64,000 bases of DNA from Bradyrhizobium sp. 141 (GCF_023074055.1 NZ_JADPKR010000081.1:62001-126000), one strand, 5' to 3'. Shown: positions 35,990 through 44,753, counted from the stretch's first letter. Program-made: numbers and translations. The notes: generated from the letters alone by a model not told the origin.

Positions 35990-37492
35990 TCAATTTGAGA
36001 CCGCGGGCGTGGACCTGCTATCCGCGCTCTGCCCGTCCTCGCGCACATGGATCACTGCGATGTCGTCCGCATAGATCCGCTTCCAGCCCTTGAGCTGGTC
36101 GAGGATCTGCGGGCCCGGCGCATCGGCAACCAGGAGCGTCGCGTCGATCTTGTACTCGTCGAGCAGGCGCGGCAGCAACTCGGGCTTCCTGCCCTCCGTC
36201 GCCTTGAAGAAGTCCATGACGAATTTCTCGCCGTAGAGTTCGGCGCGGCCGTCGACGAAGACCGGAATGTCGCGCGAGATCAGGTAGCCGCCGAACTGGT
36301 AGGCGTTGAAGAGGCGCTGCACCTTGCGTTGCTCGAGCAGGTCGACCGCCGCAACCGGCGTCTGCGTCATCGTGAAGGTGAAGCGGTGATGCCCCATGTA
36401 GATCGACGTCGAGGTCCAGCTTGCCGCCACGATCATCAGCGCGCCGAGCGCTGTGACATAGCGCGCCGGCCAGCGGTCGGCCCCAGTGGCGTCGGGCGCC
36501 TGGCGCGGGAACATCTGGCCGAGCGGCTTTGCCAGCACCAACGGCACTATGAACGCAAATGCTTCGATGCTCCTGACATGGGTCAGTGCGCTCCAGGTCA
36601 GGAACAGGATCAGGAAGATCCGGGGCGCCGACAGCACCAGGCCACGATAATAGCCGAATGCGATCAGGCCGAGCAGGGCGCCTTCGAAGGAGGTGAACGT
36701 GGCGAAGTTCGCCGGCGCCCATTCGAAGATCAGCGACAGCAGCTCGCCAAGGCCGAGGATGTTGGTCGCGCCCTGCAGCGTCCGCCAGCCATAGGGCGTG
36801 CAGCAGCTCGCGATCAGCGCGCCGATTCCGAACAGCACCCAGCGCATGAACAGTCGAAGGCGTTGTCCCTTCTCGGCATGCTCGACCGCCTCCAGCGAGA
36901 TCGGGCCGATCAGCGCCAGGCCCAGCACGAAGCCGCCATGCAAATTGGCCCAGAGCGCCATCAGCGGCAGCCAAGTCCAGGACGGCGCGCTCCTGCGGTC
37001 GGCAGATGCCATCAGCAGGCCCACCCACGCCACCATGACGGGCAGCGCCAGGATATGCGGACGCGCCAGCACGTGATGGATCGATAGCAGCAGCGCCAGC
37101 ATCGCGAACAGCACGGCGCGCGGTGCCTCGATCTGCATGTCGAGCAGATAGACGAAGATTGCGAGCGTGAGCGCAACCGCGACCGCGGCGAGGATGACGG
37201 GACCTGCCCAGCCCCATTGCGCATGGGAGAAGGCGAACAACACCTGCGACAGCCATGACGTCGAAATCCACGGCGCGCCGGTTCGCGTGAAGGAATAGAA
37301 GTCGGTGGTGGGCATGGCGCCGTGATCGAGGATCCATTGCCCGATCTTGATCTGCCAGAACGAGTCGGAATCCTGAAGCAGCGTGTCGCCGAGATAGAGG
37401 TAGAACAGATAGGCGCCGGCACCGACGCACAGCGGCACCAGGGCCCTCGCGCGGCTCTGCACCGCGATGCTGTTGGCAAAGGAAAGGGACAT
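35990..37492 (-). CDS. GT-C-like polytopic membrane protein, second of a pair
   Basis: 500 residues with about 10-11 transmembrane helices. The first loop carries LLQDSDSFWQIKIGQWILDH and TTDFYSFTRTGAPWISTSWL, an acidic-loop pattern seen in GT-C-fold bacterial proteins. A C-terminal soluble domain (~395-490; FVDGRAELYGEKFVMDFFKA) follows. The stop lies 12 bases before the ATG of the next gene on the same strand, so the two form an operon. The upstream neighbour is a divergently transcribed Flp pilin, which makes a role in pilin or surface glycan modification conceivable but unproved. Confidence 0.6.
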   Translation of the reverse strand: MSLSFANSIAVQSRARALVPLCVGAGAYLFYLYLGDTLLQDSDSFWQIKIGQWILDHGAMPTTDFYSFTRTGAPWISTSWLSQVLFAFSHAQWGWAGPVILAAVAVALTLAIFVYLLDMQIEAPRAVLFAMLALLLSIHHVLARPHILALPVMVAWVGLLMASADRRSAPSWTWLPLMALWANLHGGFVLGLALIGPISLEAVEHAEKGQRLRLFMRWVLFGIGALIASCCTPYGWRTLQGATNILGLGELLSLIFEWAPANFATFTSFEGALLGLIAFGYYRGLVLSAPRIFLILFLTWSALTHVRSIEAFAFIVPLVLAKPLGQMFPRQAPDATGADRWPARYVTALGALMIVAASWTSTSIYMGHHRFTFTMTQTPVAAVDLLEQRKVQRLFNAYQFGGYLISRDIPVFVDGRAELYGEKFVMDFFKATEGRKPELLPRLLDEYKIDATLLVADAPGPQILDQLKGWKRIYADDIAVIHVREDGQSADSRSTPAVSN

Positions 37493-37523
37493 GCCGCCTC
37501 GTCGTCCTGTTGTTCTTGTCGTC

Positions 37524-37638
37524 GAGCATGATCCGGACCCGGAGGGCCGCGTTAGCGCAAAGCAGGTAGCGGTTTTCCGAAAGGATCGTGCTCAAACATT
37601 AGCCCGAAGCGCGATGAACCATTCGTCTCGTCGCGCTT
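37524..37638. repeat. Dispersed element, copy 2 (GCATGATC / AAGCGCGATGA type)
   Basis: GCATGATC (37526-37533) pairs with GATCGTGC (37584-37591), and AGCGCGATGA (37608-37617) pairs imperfectly with CGTCGCGCTT (37629-37638). It has the same order of motifs as at 13781 and 62351, including CCGGACCCG then GGCCGCGTTAGCG. The remaining ~270 bp before the pilin gene are AT-rich and must contain its promoter. Confidence 0.78.
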
Positions 37639-37907
37639 CAGTCCGAGCGGTCGGCATTGGACCACGGCCGTCATAACTTCGGGTAAACCGGCCGCACCAT
37701 GCCGGTTTCATGTCCCGACAATTTAACGGATTGTTTTTGAATTCAATTTACCATTGGCGAATACACGCAACCCGCTTGCTGTTTACGCAGTCGAATTAAC
37801 TGCGGCGCAATTCTTTGCCTCTACGTTCGGTTTCATGGTCGGGCGGCGCTGGGAAGCCGAAAAGACCGGATCAGTTGTAAGCCTCGTGTACTCATTTGGA
37901 GCACTCT

Positions 37908-38072
37908 ATGAAGAACATCGTTGCGCGTTTCGTGAAGGATGAATCCGGCGCCACCGCCATTGAATACGGCCTGATCGCTGCCGGCATCGCGCTGGCGATC
38001 ATCACCGTCGTCAACAATCTCGGCACCACGCTGAACACCAAGTTCACCTCGATCTCGACCAGCCTCAAGTAA
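37908..38072 (+). CDS. flp: Flp/Fap-type IVb pilin
   Basis: A 54-residue prepilin with GGAG six bases before the ATG. A short basic leader (MKNIVARFVKDESG) is followed by the type IVb processing site G-ATAIEYGL, where TadV/CpaA-type peptidase would cut, and a hydrophobic helix (LIAAGIALAIITVV). The ending TKFTSISTSLK is typical of Flp. These subunits form tight-adherence pili. No tad/cpa assembly gene is in this window, so the pilin is an orphan here. It is followed by a strong terminator. Confidence 0.93.
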   Translation: MKNIVARFVKDESGATAIEYGLIAAGIALAIITVVNNLGTTLNTKFTSISTSLK

Positions 38073-38097
38073 GGCCGGACGAACCAGAGATTTCCGA

Positions 38098-38127
38098 GAG
38101 CCCCGTCCTTGACGGGGCTCTTTTCTT
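38098..38127 (+). terminator. Rho-independent terminator after the Flp pilin
   Basis: GAGCCCCGTC (38098-38107) and GACGGGGCTC (38111-38120) form a perfect 10-bp stem with a CTT loop, followed by TTTTCTT. It lies 25 bases past the pilin stop, so the pilin is monocistronic. Confidence 0.95.
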
Positions 38128-38168
38128 ATGGGCCAAAGCCCGTCAGTTCAGCTCGTCAGTTCAGCCTG

Positions 38169-39152
38169 TCAGTTCTCTTGGACGAGGCTTGCCAGTCCCG
38201 TCGACGAAGCCGGCGCGGAGGACCCGCGCGGCGCGCGGCTCCGGGCGAAATAGAATTTCGCGGCCCAGATCGAGGCTGCGGCGAGCGCTATGCCGGCCGC
38301 GACGTCGATGATGTAATGCGCGCCGATCACCGGCGTCGCCGCGATCATCAGCAGGTTGAGCGCGGCCACGATGCCGCCGAGGCCGCGCACCGGCCACAGC
38401 GCCCACATGTAGAGCACGGCCGAGGCCGCGTGAAAGCTCGGAAACGAGACGATGCCGGAGAGAGAGAACAGCCGGAGCTGATGCAGGCTGCCGTCCCGAA
38501 GCGCGAGAATGTCGCGCAGCTGTCCGGCATAGACCGCGGTGTTGATCTCGGGGAAATGCGCGGCCGGCAAATTCAGTGCGTAAAAGGTGCCGATCGCGGG
38601 CACCACCGCGGAGATCGTGATGGTGACCGCGAGCGCGAGGCTCATCGCGAGCATGAACAATTGCAGCCGCACATAGCGCGCCGTCAGTGCCAGCACGACG
38701 GGAACGCCGAGCAGCGGAATCTTGATCAGTACGTAGGCGCGCGCGAGGCAGGTCGCGAGCCAGGGATGATCGTTGACGTAGCGCGCGATCGGTTCGGGAT
38801 CGAGGCCCAGCGCCCGGTCGATCGCGAGCAGCGCTTGGTCCTGGAGCGGCCAGTTCAGCTTGCCCGCGACGTAACTCAGCGGTCCGACAATGGCGCAGGT
38901 GAGAATGACCTGTCCGATGGTGCCGAGCGAAAACACCAGCTTCGGATCCGCAAGCTCGCCTTTGACGATCCGATGGCCATAGGCGACCGCGAGCAGCGCC
39001 ACGGCGATCGCCACGGTCACGCCGTAGGCGACCGGCTCGAGACTCAGTCCGGTGGAGGGAAGGCCGAGCGCCAGCAGGGTCCCCATCCCGAGAATCGGAA
39101 ACCAGTTGAGGTGGAAAAGCTGCCAGGCGGTCCGGGAGTCCGTGTCGTGCAT
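38169..39152 (-). CDS. PAP2-superfamily membrane phosphatase/phosphotransferase
   Basis: 327 residues with about eight transmembrane helices. The PAP2 motifs appear as VSFPSFHAASAVLYMWAL (motif 2 with PSFHAA) and GAHYIIDVAAG (motif 3, His and Asp). Motif 1 is not evident, which is common in the Aur1-like branch. Such enzymes move or remove phosphate on lipid-linked substrates, such as undecaprenyl or sphingolipid carriers. The substrate is inferred only at this level. It is on the opposite strand from the pilin and converges with it. Confidence 0.8.
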   Translation of the reverse strand: MHDTDSRTAWQLFHLNWFPILGMGTLLALGLPSTGLSLEPVAYGVTVAIAVALLAVAYGHRIVKGELADPKLVFSLGTIGQVILTCAIVGPLSYVAGKLNWPLQDQALLAIDRALGLDPEPIARYVNDHPWLATCLARAYVLIKIPLLGVPVVLALTARYVRLQLFMLAMSLALAVTITISAVVPAIGTFYALNLPAAHFPEINTAVYAGQLRDILALRDGSLHQLRLFSLSGIVSFPSFHAASAVLYMWALWPVRGLGGIVAALNLLMIAATPVIGAHYIIDVAAGIALAAASIWAAKFYFARSRAPRGSSAPASSTGLASLVQEN

Positions 39153-39343
39153 GGTGTACCGGGATGGAATTGCATTGCCTCCTTACCGTTACGGACCGGC
39201 TTTAAGTTGGCGATAAGAAGTGTGGTTATCGGACTTACAACCTCTGCGCCGTATTTTTAGATGTTTGGTGCGCGGCCTCTCTGAGCTGTCGCTCCGGTCC
39301 AATCGCCGTGGCGCGTCATGCATTTCACATCTTGTCATTCACC

Positions 39344-39359
39344 CTGAATAGTTGTTCAG
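39344..39359. promoter_or_regulatory. Palindrome upstream of a tetR gene
   Basis: CTGAATAGTTGTTCAG has 5-bp arms CTGAA / TTCAG around a 6-bp centre, with flanking partial symmetry. It lies 85 bases before the ATG of the TetR gene at 39445 and could be its autoregulatory operator. The arms are short, so chance is possible. Confidence 0.35.
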
Positions 39360-39444
39360 TCCTTGCGGGGCGATTTGCATCTTTTGCGTGACGAAGCGTT
39401 CGGCCGCAGGGCGTGCGGCAGGCGTGTGGGACAGGAAGCGCGCC

Positions 39445-40125
39445 ATGGTTTATCGGCGGACGCATCAAGTGGTTAAGCGCCTCGCGGCGCGGCGCAGCGC
39501 GATTCTAACGGCGGCGCGGGAGACGGCGGCGGAAGGCGGGATGGCGGCGGTGCAGATCGCGCCGGTCGCAGTCCGGGCCAATGTCGCGGCCGGCACGGTC
39601 TACCGCTACTTCCCGTCCAAGGCCGAGCTGATCTCCGAACTCATCGCCGAGGTCTCCCGCGACGAGCTCGCGGCGATCCGCCGGGCGGCCGATGCCGCGC
39701 CGGGGCCGTCCTCGGCGTTGGCCGCTGCCGTGACAACCGTGGCGGTCCATACCCTGTCGCAGCGCCGGTTGGCCTGGGGCATCCTGGCCGAGCCCGTCGA
39801 TGTCGATGTCAGTGCCTCGCGTGTTGCCAGCCGGCGTGAGATCGCGGGCGAGATTGCTGCCCGAATCGACGCTGCCGTGCGCGCCGGTCACCTGCCGGCG
39901 CAAGACACCGCGCTCGCCGCCACCGCGTTGCTCGGCGCGCTGCATGAGGCCCTGGTCGGGCCGCTCGCGCCCGACAATCTCGACGATCCCGCCAAGATGC
40001 GCGACGCGGTGCAAACCGTGACGCTGCTGGCGCTGCGCGCGGTCGGCGTCATGGACGCGCGCGCCCGTGGTCTGGTGGTGCAGCAGACGCTGCTGCCGAC
40101 GACGAAGGCGCTGGTTGGCGCGTAA
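39445..40125 (+). CDS. TetR/AcrR family transcriptional regulator
   Basis: 226 residues from ATG 39445, with AGGAAG upstream. The N-terminal HTH (VQIAPVAVRANVAAGTVYRY, then PSKAELISELIAEV) is classical TetR at about residues 35-65. The C-terminal domain is helical and unremarkable. The DNA-binding helix is unusually rich in Ala and Val, but the turn and recognition helix are intact. The divergent upstream gene is PAP2 and the downstream gene is convergent pyruvate kinase; no target is clear. Confidence 0.85.
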   Translation: MVYRRTHQVVKRLAARRSAILTAARETAAEGGMAAVQIAPVAVRANVAAGTVYRYFPSKAELISELIAEVSRDELAAIRRAADAAPGPSSALAAAVTTVAVHTLSQRRLAWGILAEPVDVDVSASRVASRREIAGEIAARIDAAVRAGHLPAQDTALAATALLGALHEALVGPLAPDNLDDPAKMRDAVQTVTLLALRAVGVMDARARGLVVQQTLLPTTKALVGA

Positions 40126-40275
40126 AATCGGCTGCGCGACCGGGGCGGCGGCCTGACCCTGCTCAGGTCGTTGACTGAGCAAGCCTTTTTGCAAAACCGC
40201 AGCAAGCTCGCCGGAGGCTCCGGTTACTTTGCATGGGGTTGTTTTTCGAGTTTTGTTTGGCGCGCCCTGGCCGAC

Positions 40276-41712
40276 CTACAAGTTCGCGTCGCCTTCGGGC
40301 CCGATCGAGGCGATGCGCACCATGTTGGTGGTGCCGGGGATGCCGAGCGGCACGCCGGCGACGATGATCACGCGCTGGCCGGCGCGGACGAAGCCGTCCC
40401 GGAACGCGATCTGGCCGGCGCGGCCCACCATGTCGTCCTGGTCGCGCGCGTCCTCCGCCACCACGCAATGCACGCCCCAGACCACCGCGAGCCGGCGGCC
40501 GGCGGCGATGTTCGGGGTGATCGCCACGATCGGCGGCTTCGGCCGTTCGCGCGCGACACGCACGGCGGTCGAGCCCGAGCTGGTCCAGCAGATCAAGGCG
40601 GGCAAATCGAGCGTCTCGGCGATCTGCCGTGCGGCATCCGCGATGGCATCGCCGGCGGTCGATTCCGGCGTGGGGCGCTGCGCCATGATCACCGAGCGGT
40701 AGGTCGGGTCGCGCTCGACCTCCTCGCCGATGCGGTTCATGGTCGAGACCGCCTCGACCGGGAACTTGCCGGCCGCCGATTCCGCCGAGAGCATGATGGC
40801 GTCGGCGCCCTCATAGACGGCGGTGGCGACGTCCGAGACTTCGGCGCGGGTCGGCACCGGCGACTGGATCATCGATTCCAGCATCTGGGTCGCGACCACC
40901 ACCGGCTTGCCGGCGCGACGCGCCATCCGCGTCATCTGCTTCTGCAGGCTCGGCACGCGCTCGAGCGGCAGCTCGACGCCGAGGTCGCCGCGCGCCACCA
41001 TCAGCGCATCGGAGGCCTCGATGATGTCGGCGAGGCGGTCGATCGCCTGCGGCTTCTCGATCTTGGCCATCACAGCGGCGCGGCCGCGGATCATCTTCTT
41101 GGCTTCGACCACGTCGTCGGCGCGCTGCACGAAGGACAGCGCGATCCAGTCGACGCCGGTGACGAGGGCCGCCTCGAGGTCGGCGCGATCCTTCGGCGTC
41201 ATCGCGGAGACCGGCAGGTCGGTGTCGGGCAGGCTGACGCCCTTGCGGTCGCTCATCTTGCCGCCGACCACGACACGCGTCACCGCGTGCTCCTTGGAGG
41301 TTTCCTCCGCGATCAGGCGCACCTTGCCGTCGTCGAGCAGCAGCGCGTGGCCGGGCCGCAGCGCCGCCAGGATCTCCGGATGCGGCAGGTGGACGCGCGT
41401 GGTATCGCCGGGCGCCTTGTCGGAATCGAGCGTGAAGGTCTGGCCGTTCTGGAGCTGGACCGAGCCTTCGGCGAAGGCCCCTAACCTGAGCTTCGGGCCC
41501 TGGAGATCGACCAGGATGCCGATCGGCCGGCCGTAGCTGCTCTCGACGTTGCGGATCGTCGCCACCAGTTCCCGCATCTTGTCATGCGGGGTGTGGCTCA
41601 TGTTGATGCGAAACAGGTCGGCGCCGGCCTCGAACAGGCGGCGGATCATCGCGAGATCTGAAGAGGCCGGTCCCAGGGTCGCGAGAATCTTGATACGGCG
41701 AAGACGCCTCAT
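40276..41712 (-). CDS. pyk: Pyruvate kinase
   Basis: 478 residues. It converts phosphoenolpyruvate and ADP to pyruvate and ATP, the last step of glycolysis. Signatures: KILATLGPASS and ADLFRINMSH at the start, LVDLQGPKLRLG, the active-site strand IALSFVQRADDV, MAKIEKPQAIDRL (catalytic Lys), VARGDLGVELPLE (Mg2+ ligands), QMLESMIQSPVPTRAEVSDVA and MLSAESAAGKFPVEAV. The B domain lies between and the C-terminal allosteric domain follows. Its ATG overlaps the stop of the DUF1036 gene by 4 bases (41709-41712), so it is translationally coupled to it. Confidence 0.96.
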   Translation of the reverse strand: MRRLRRIKILATLGPASSDLAMIRRLFEAGADLFRINMSHTPHDKMRELVATIRNVESSYGRPIGILVDLQGPKLRLGAFAEGSVQLQNGQTFTLDSDKAPGDTTRVHLPHPEILAALRPGHALLLDDGKVRLIAEETSKEHAVTRVVVGGKMSDRKGVSLPDTDLPVSAMTPKDRADLEAALVTGVDWIALSFVQRADDVVEAKKMIRGRAAVMAKIEKPQAIDRLADIIEASDALMVARGDLGVELPLERVPSLQKQMTRMARRAGKPVVVATQMLESMIQSPVPTRAEVSDVATAVYEGADAIMLSAESAAGKFPVEAVSTMNRIGEEVERDPTYRSVIMAQRPTPESTAGDAIADAARQIAETLDLPALICWTSSGSTAVRVARERPKPPIVAITPNIAAGRRLAVVWGVHCVVAEDARDQDDMVGRAGQIAFRDGFVRAGQRVIIVAGVPLGIPGTTNMVRIASIGPEGDANL

Positions 41713-42302
41713 GGCTTACTTCCAGACGGTGGCGAGGGAGCTGGCGGGAGGCCAGGCGCGGCGGGGGGCGTACCACCGGGCGGGCTATTGGGCAAACCCG
41801 GAACCCCGCCCGGGCCGACCGGACCGGGCAGGCCGGGTACGCGTTGCTGCGCCGGCTGTTCGTTGGCGTCGGTTAGCTGCACTGTCCACGCTCGCTGCTC
41901 GCCGGTGTCGACCTCGAAATAGCCGGTCCGGTCATAGCCGCGCGCGAGGCAATCCTCCGTGCCGCGGATGGTGAACTCCTTGTCGCGCGAGCACATGAAG
42001 GCCTGCCCCGACCACTCGCCGCCGCGGTCATAGTCGATCGCGTAGATGTAATAGTAACGGGCGACCAGCGTTCCCCGCAGCAGGGTCTCGCAGGAGCGGG
42101 ACGAGATGTTCCACCAGCCTTCGGTGGTCCAGCCCTCGGCGTCCTTGTAGCCGAGCGCAATGCCGACCCGGCTCGAGGTGTTGTTGCAGAGGCGGAAATC
42201 GGCAGAGGCCGGACTGGCGCAAAGGCACAGCAAGGCGATCACCAGCACCGGGACCAACCGGGCGAGCAGGCGAAGCGGGGAGCGGGGAGATTCGGCAATC
42301 AT
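41709..42302 (-). CDS. DUF1036 family secreted protein
   Basis: 197 residues. The signal peptide (LVPVLVIALLCLCASPASAD) is followed by the DUF1036 domain, recognisable by FRLCNNTSSRVGIALGYKD, GWTTEGWWNI, SCETLL and RYYYIYAIDY, with a Cys-rich pattern (Cys in LCNN, SCE, MCSR and DCLA). The C-terminal ~45 residues are Pro/Gly-rich and disordered. It precedes pyk with a 4-base overlap, so both are co-transcribed, although the functions seem unrelated. The role of the family is unknown. Confidence 0.9.
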   Translation of the reverse strand: MIAESPRSPLRLLARLVPVLVIALLCLCASPASADFRLCNNTSSRVGIALGYKDAEGWTTEGWWNISSRSCETLLRGTLVARYYYIYAIDYDRGGEWSGQAFMCSRDKEFTIRGTEDCLARGYDRTGYFEVDTGEQRAWTVQLTDANEQPAQQRVPGLPGPVGPGGVPGLPNSPPGGTPPAAPGLPPAPSPPSGSKP

Positions 42303-42488
42303 TGTCGCGGTAGCTATACCAGATCATTGACGATTTGGCGTAGGGCCGGGAACGGCCCCAAGCGAGCGGCAATTCCGTCGTCGGGCCGGTTTGCGCCGGG
42401 ATATGGCAAAATCTGTGACAGGGCCCACCTGATCCCGTAAGGGTGACCGCATCGGGTCAGGCCCAAGGGGATACCAAGGGATACAGCC

Positions 42489-42794
42489 ATGGCAATCGAC
42501 GACAAAACCAGAACGGAGCTCGAGGCGGCCGCTTTCCGGCGGCTGGTCGATCATCTGAAGACGCGGACGGATGTCCAGAACATCGACCTGATGAATCTGG
42601 CGGGCTTCTGCCGCAACTGCCTGTCCAACTGGCTCAAGGAAGCCGCGGACGCCCAAGGCGTCGCCTTGAGCAAGGACGAGAGCCGGGAGGCCGTCTACGG
42701 CATGCCCTATGAGACCTGGAAGTCGAAATACCAGGGCACGGCCACGTCCGAGCAGCTCGAGACGATGAAGAAGGTCCATCCCCACGGGCATTGA
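42489..42794 (+). CDS. DUF1244 family protein
   Basis: 101 residues, all helical. Hallmarks are LEAAAFRRLVDHLKTRTDVQ, NIDLMNLAGFCRNCLSNWL with a CxxC pair, and YGMPYETWKSKYQ. The family is widespread in alpha- and gammaproteobacteria. The fold is known, but the function is not. The ~190-bp leader contains an imperfect hairpin (CTGATCCCG / CGGGTCAG). Confidence 0.92.
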   Translation: MAIDDKTRTELEAAAFRRLVDHLKTRTDVQNIDLMNLAGFCRNCLSNWLKEAADAQGVALSKDESREAVYGMPYETWKSKYQGTATSEQLETMKKVHPHGH

Positions 42795-42998
42795 GCAGCC
42801 TCGGCCCGCCGTCGCCGCGCGCTGAGTCGCACCACACAACAGGTTTCTTCAAGCTGCCGCAGGAAGATGTGGGCGCGCTGTGGACGAGCGCGATGCTTGC
42901 TTGAACGCGGGGGACGCCAACCCTAAGGGTTCTACCCAGCACGCGCGGTGAGGATGCCGGCGTCACCTCGTTTTGCCAGTTCCATTGGGAGTACCTAG

Positions 42999-43271
42999 AT
43001 GGCCACCTCCGCCGCCGTCCGCGACGACGAGCCCGCGACGAAATTTGCCAAGGACCAGCTCAAATCCATCATCGAGCGCATCGAGCGGCTGGAGGAAGAG
43101 AAGAAGGCGATCTCCGACGACATTCGCGACGTCTATGCCGAGAGCAAAGGCAATGGCTACGACGTCAAGGCGCTGCGCACCATCGTGCGCATGCGCAAGC
43201 AGGACCCGAACGAGCGCGCCGAGGCCGAGACCATTCTCGAAACCTACATGCAGGCGCTGGGAATGCTCTGA
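42999..43271 (+). CDS. gapR: GapR nucleoid-associated protein (DUF2312/UPF0335)
   Basis: 90 residues, highly charged and coiled-coil-like. The pattern QLKSIIERIERLEEEKKAI, VYAESKGNGYDVKALRTIVR and RKQDPNERAEAETIL is the UPF0335/DUF2312 signature. The Caulobacter member, GapR, clamps overtwisted DNA ahead of forks and polymerases and is needed for normal growth. The clear match to the family makes the same role likely. The RBS is weak (GGGAG). The stop is followed at once by a repeat. Confidence 0.9.
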   Translation: MATSAAVRDDEPATKFAKDQLKSIIERIERLEEEKKAISDDIRDVYAESKGNGYDVKALRTIVRMRKQDPNERAEAETILETYMQALGML

Positions 43272-43334
43272 GGCGTTGGCGCCTCAAGCACTGCTGACGT
43301 AGCCCGGATTACGCTTTCGCTCCATTCGGGCTAC
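43259..43334. repeat. Repeat copy 1 spanning the gapR stop and an intergenic dyad
   Basis: AATGCTCTGAGGCG at the gapR 3' end, then GCCTCAA, then the dyad GTAGCCCGGAT (43309-43319) / ATTCGGGCTAC (43324-43334). The same ordered motifs recur at 43828-43876, one gene downstream. AGGCG...CGCCT and GTAGCCCG...CGGGCTAC can each pair, so the transcript may end in a hairpin. Confidence 0.65.
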
Positions 43335-43369
43335 AAATTGCGCGTGTTCGTTTGGGAACGGAGACGCGA

Positions 43370-43795
43370 ATGATTGCGCCATCGCTGCCGCGTGAGGTGA
43401 ACCGGGCCTTCGGCGCTCTTCCGGCGCCGATCGGCAAGCGGCTGCTGCAGGTGCGCGACCTGATCTTCGCGGCCGCTGCGGCGCATGACGATGTCGGCAA
43501 GCTCACCGAAACCTTGAAATGGGGCGAGCCGGCCTATCTGACGGAGGAGACCGGCAGCGGCTCCACGATCCGGCTCGGACGTCTCAAAGAGTCCGACCAC
43601 GCCGCCGTCCTGTTCAACTGCAGGACGACGCTGGTCGACACCTTTCGCGAGCGCTTTCCCGATCAGTTCGAATACCGGCAGACGCGGGCATTGCTGGTGC
43701 CGACATCAGGTGCGCTGCCGAAGCGGGAGCTATCGGTCTGCCTGTCCCTGGCTCTGACGTATCATCTGGGTCGGCCGGGGAAGAGAGCGCGTTAG
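43370..43795 (+). CDS. DUF1801 family protein
   Basis: 141 residues from ATG 43370, with GGAG upstream; a TTG at 43352 is the alternative start. The DUF1801 pattern is seen in KRLLQVRDLIF, TETLKWGEPAYLTEETGSG, the I-R-LG strand, and the end VCLSLALTYHLGR. DUF1801 proteins have a YdhG-like fold. A role is not established. It is flanked on both sides by copies of the same intergenic repeat. Confidence 0.85.
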   Translation: MIAPSLPREVNRAFGALPAPIGKRLLQVRDLIFAAAAAHDDVGKLTETLKWGEPAYLTEETGSGSTIRLGRLKESDHAAVLFNCRTTLVDTFRERFPDQFEYRQTRALLVPTSGALPKRELSVCLSLALTYHLGRPGKRAR

Positions 43796-43827
43796 CGGAT
43801 TCGCAGCCCTGATGTGCGAAGCGAGCT

Positions 43828-43876
43828 GGAATGCTCTGAGGCGTCTCGCCTCAAACGCCGCTGTCGTAGCCCGGAC
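43828..43876. repeat. Repeat copy 2 (AATGCTCTGAGGCG ... GTAGCCCGGA)
   Basis: This matches 43259-43319: GGAATGCTCTGAGGCG, GCCTCAA, CGTAGCCCGGA. The continuation to about 44000 (GGAGCGAAGCGAAATCCGGGG, AATTCCCGGACGACGCTTTCGC) is also typical repeat DNA with its own dyads. Confidence 0.6.
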
Positions 43877-43993
43877 GGAGCGAAGCGAAATCCGGGGTCT
43901 TGCAAGCGTGGTCGGAATTCCCGGACGACGCTTTCGCTCGATCCGGCACAAGCGCGGCGCGTTGCACTTCGTCCGTGGACGGAGATCGCCGTC

Positions 43994-44527
43994 TCAATGG
44001 CTGCGTCCACGTTTGGAGTCGCGTCGCGCCTGCGATTGCTTGTTGGCCTGCGAGACTCTTCCGATTTTTTCCCCTGGAAGTTTGTAAATTCGGCGACGGC
44101 TTGGGATGGACCGCATGCCGTCATGTGAAGTCGGGGGCGTCTGCGGCCGGGAAAACTGACGTGCCCGACGGAGCGCCAACGCCCGTCGTGCCGCTTCTCC
44201 GAGCTCCCGTCGTGCTTCAAACTTTCGGATGCGCCTTAGCTCGTTCTTGATGCGCTTGATGGCAGCAGCGAAAACCGATTGCCGCCGGTTGGCGTGCTCT
44301 GCCGTTCCGGAGAAGCTCTTGCCGCGCGGGTCGGCTGTGCCCTTTGTTTCGCGGCGTCGATGCCGCGACAAGGTACGCTCCCTGTCGCGCAGATCCCGCA
44401 GGCGGGCACGAAGGCGCTCGAGTCCATCGCGCTCCATCTCTCCGACCATGGGATGGTGCGTCTTCATGATGACCTCGCGCTCGTCGTGGTTCAGGAGGCT
44501 GAGCTCAGACTTGCACGGAACTGACAT
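43994..44527 (-). CDS. Basic, Arg-rich conserved hypothetical protein
   Basis: 177 residues. The N-terminus is MSVPCKSELSLLNHDEREVI, followed by RLRARLRDLRDRERTLSRHR and a long series of Arg/Lys-rich helices (AAIKRIKNELRRIRKFEARR). The end is IGRVSQANKQSQARRDSKRG. The high positive charge suggests nucleic acid binding, with no recognised domain. I recall similar proteins in other Bradyrhizobium genomes. ATG 44464 is an alternative start. The function is unknown. Confidence 0.6.
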   Translation of the reverse strand: MSVPCKSELSLLNHDEREVIMKTHHPMVGEMERDGLERLRARLRDLRDRERTLSRHRRRETKGTADPRGKSFSGTAEHANRRQSVFAAAIKRIKNELRRIRKFEARRELGEAARRALALRRARQFSRPQTPPTSHDGMRSIPSRRRIYKLPGEKIGRVSQANKQSQARRDSKRGRSH

Positions 44528-44753
44528 CGCGCGCTCCTACATCGCTGTGGCGACATTTCCTCGGGGCCTTCAGGGCTTTCCGTGGAATGCCACAATGCGC
44601 GTCTGGAATGTGCAGCGATACCGGGTGATTACCCGTCGGAAGTGGTGGAATTTCCCTTGGTGCAGATGCGCACCATGCCTAGCCAATCCGAATCCGTCGT
44701 CGCGGACCAGCGGGCGCAGGAAGCGCTAGTCCGGGCGGAAAGGCCTGGAAGCC

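Noticed and set aside
44229..44729. A 166-residue plus-strand frame opposite the basic hypothetical protein
   Set aside because: It has no domain and no good RBS, and the minus-strand frame has a family-like sequence and better composition.
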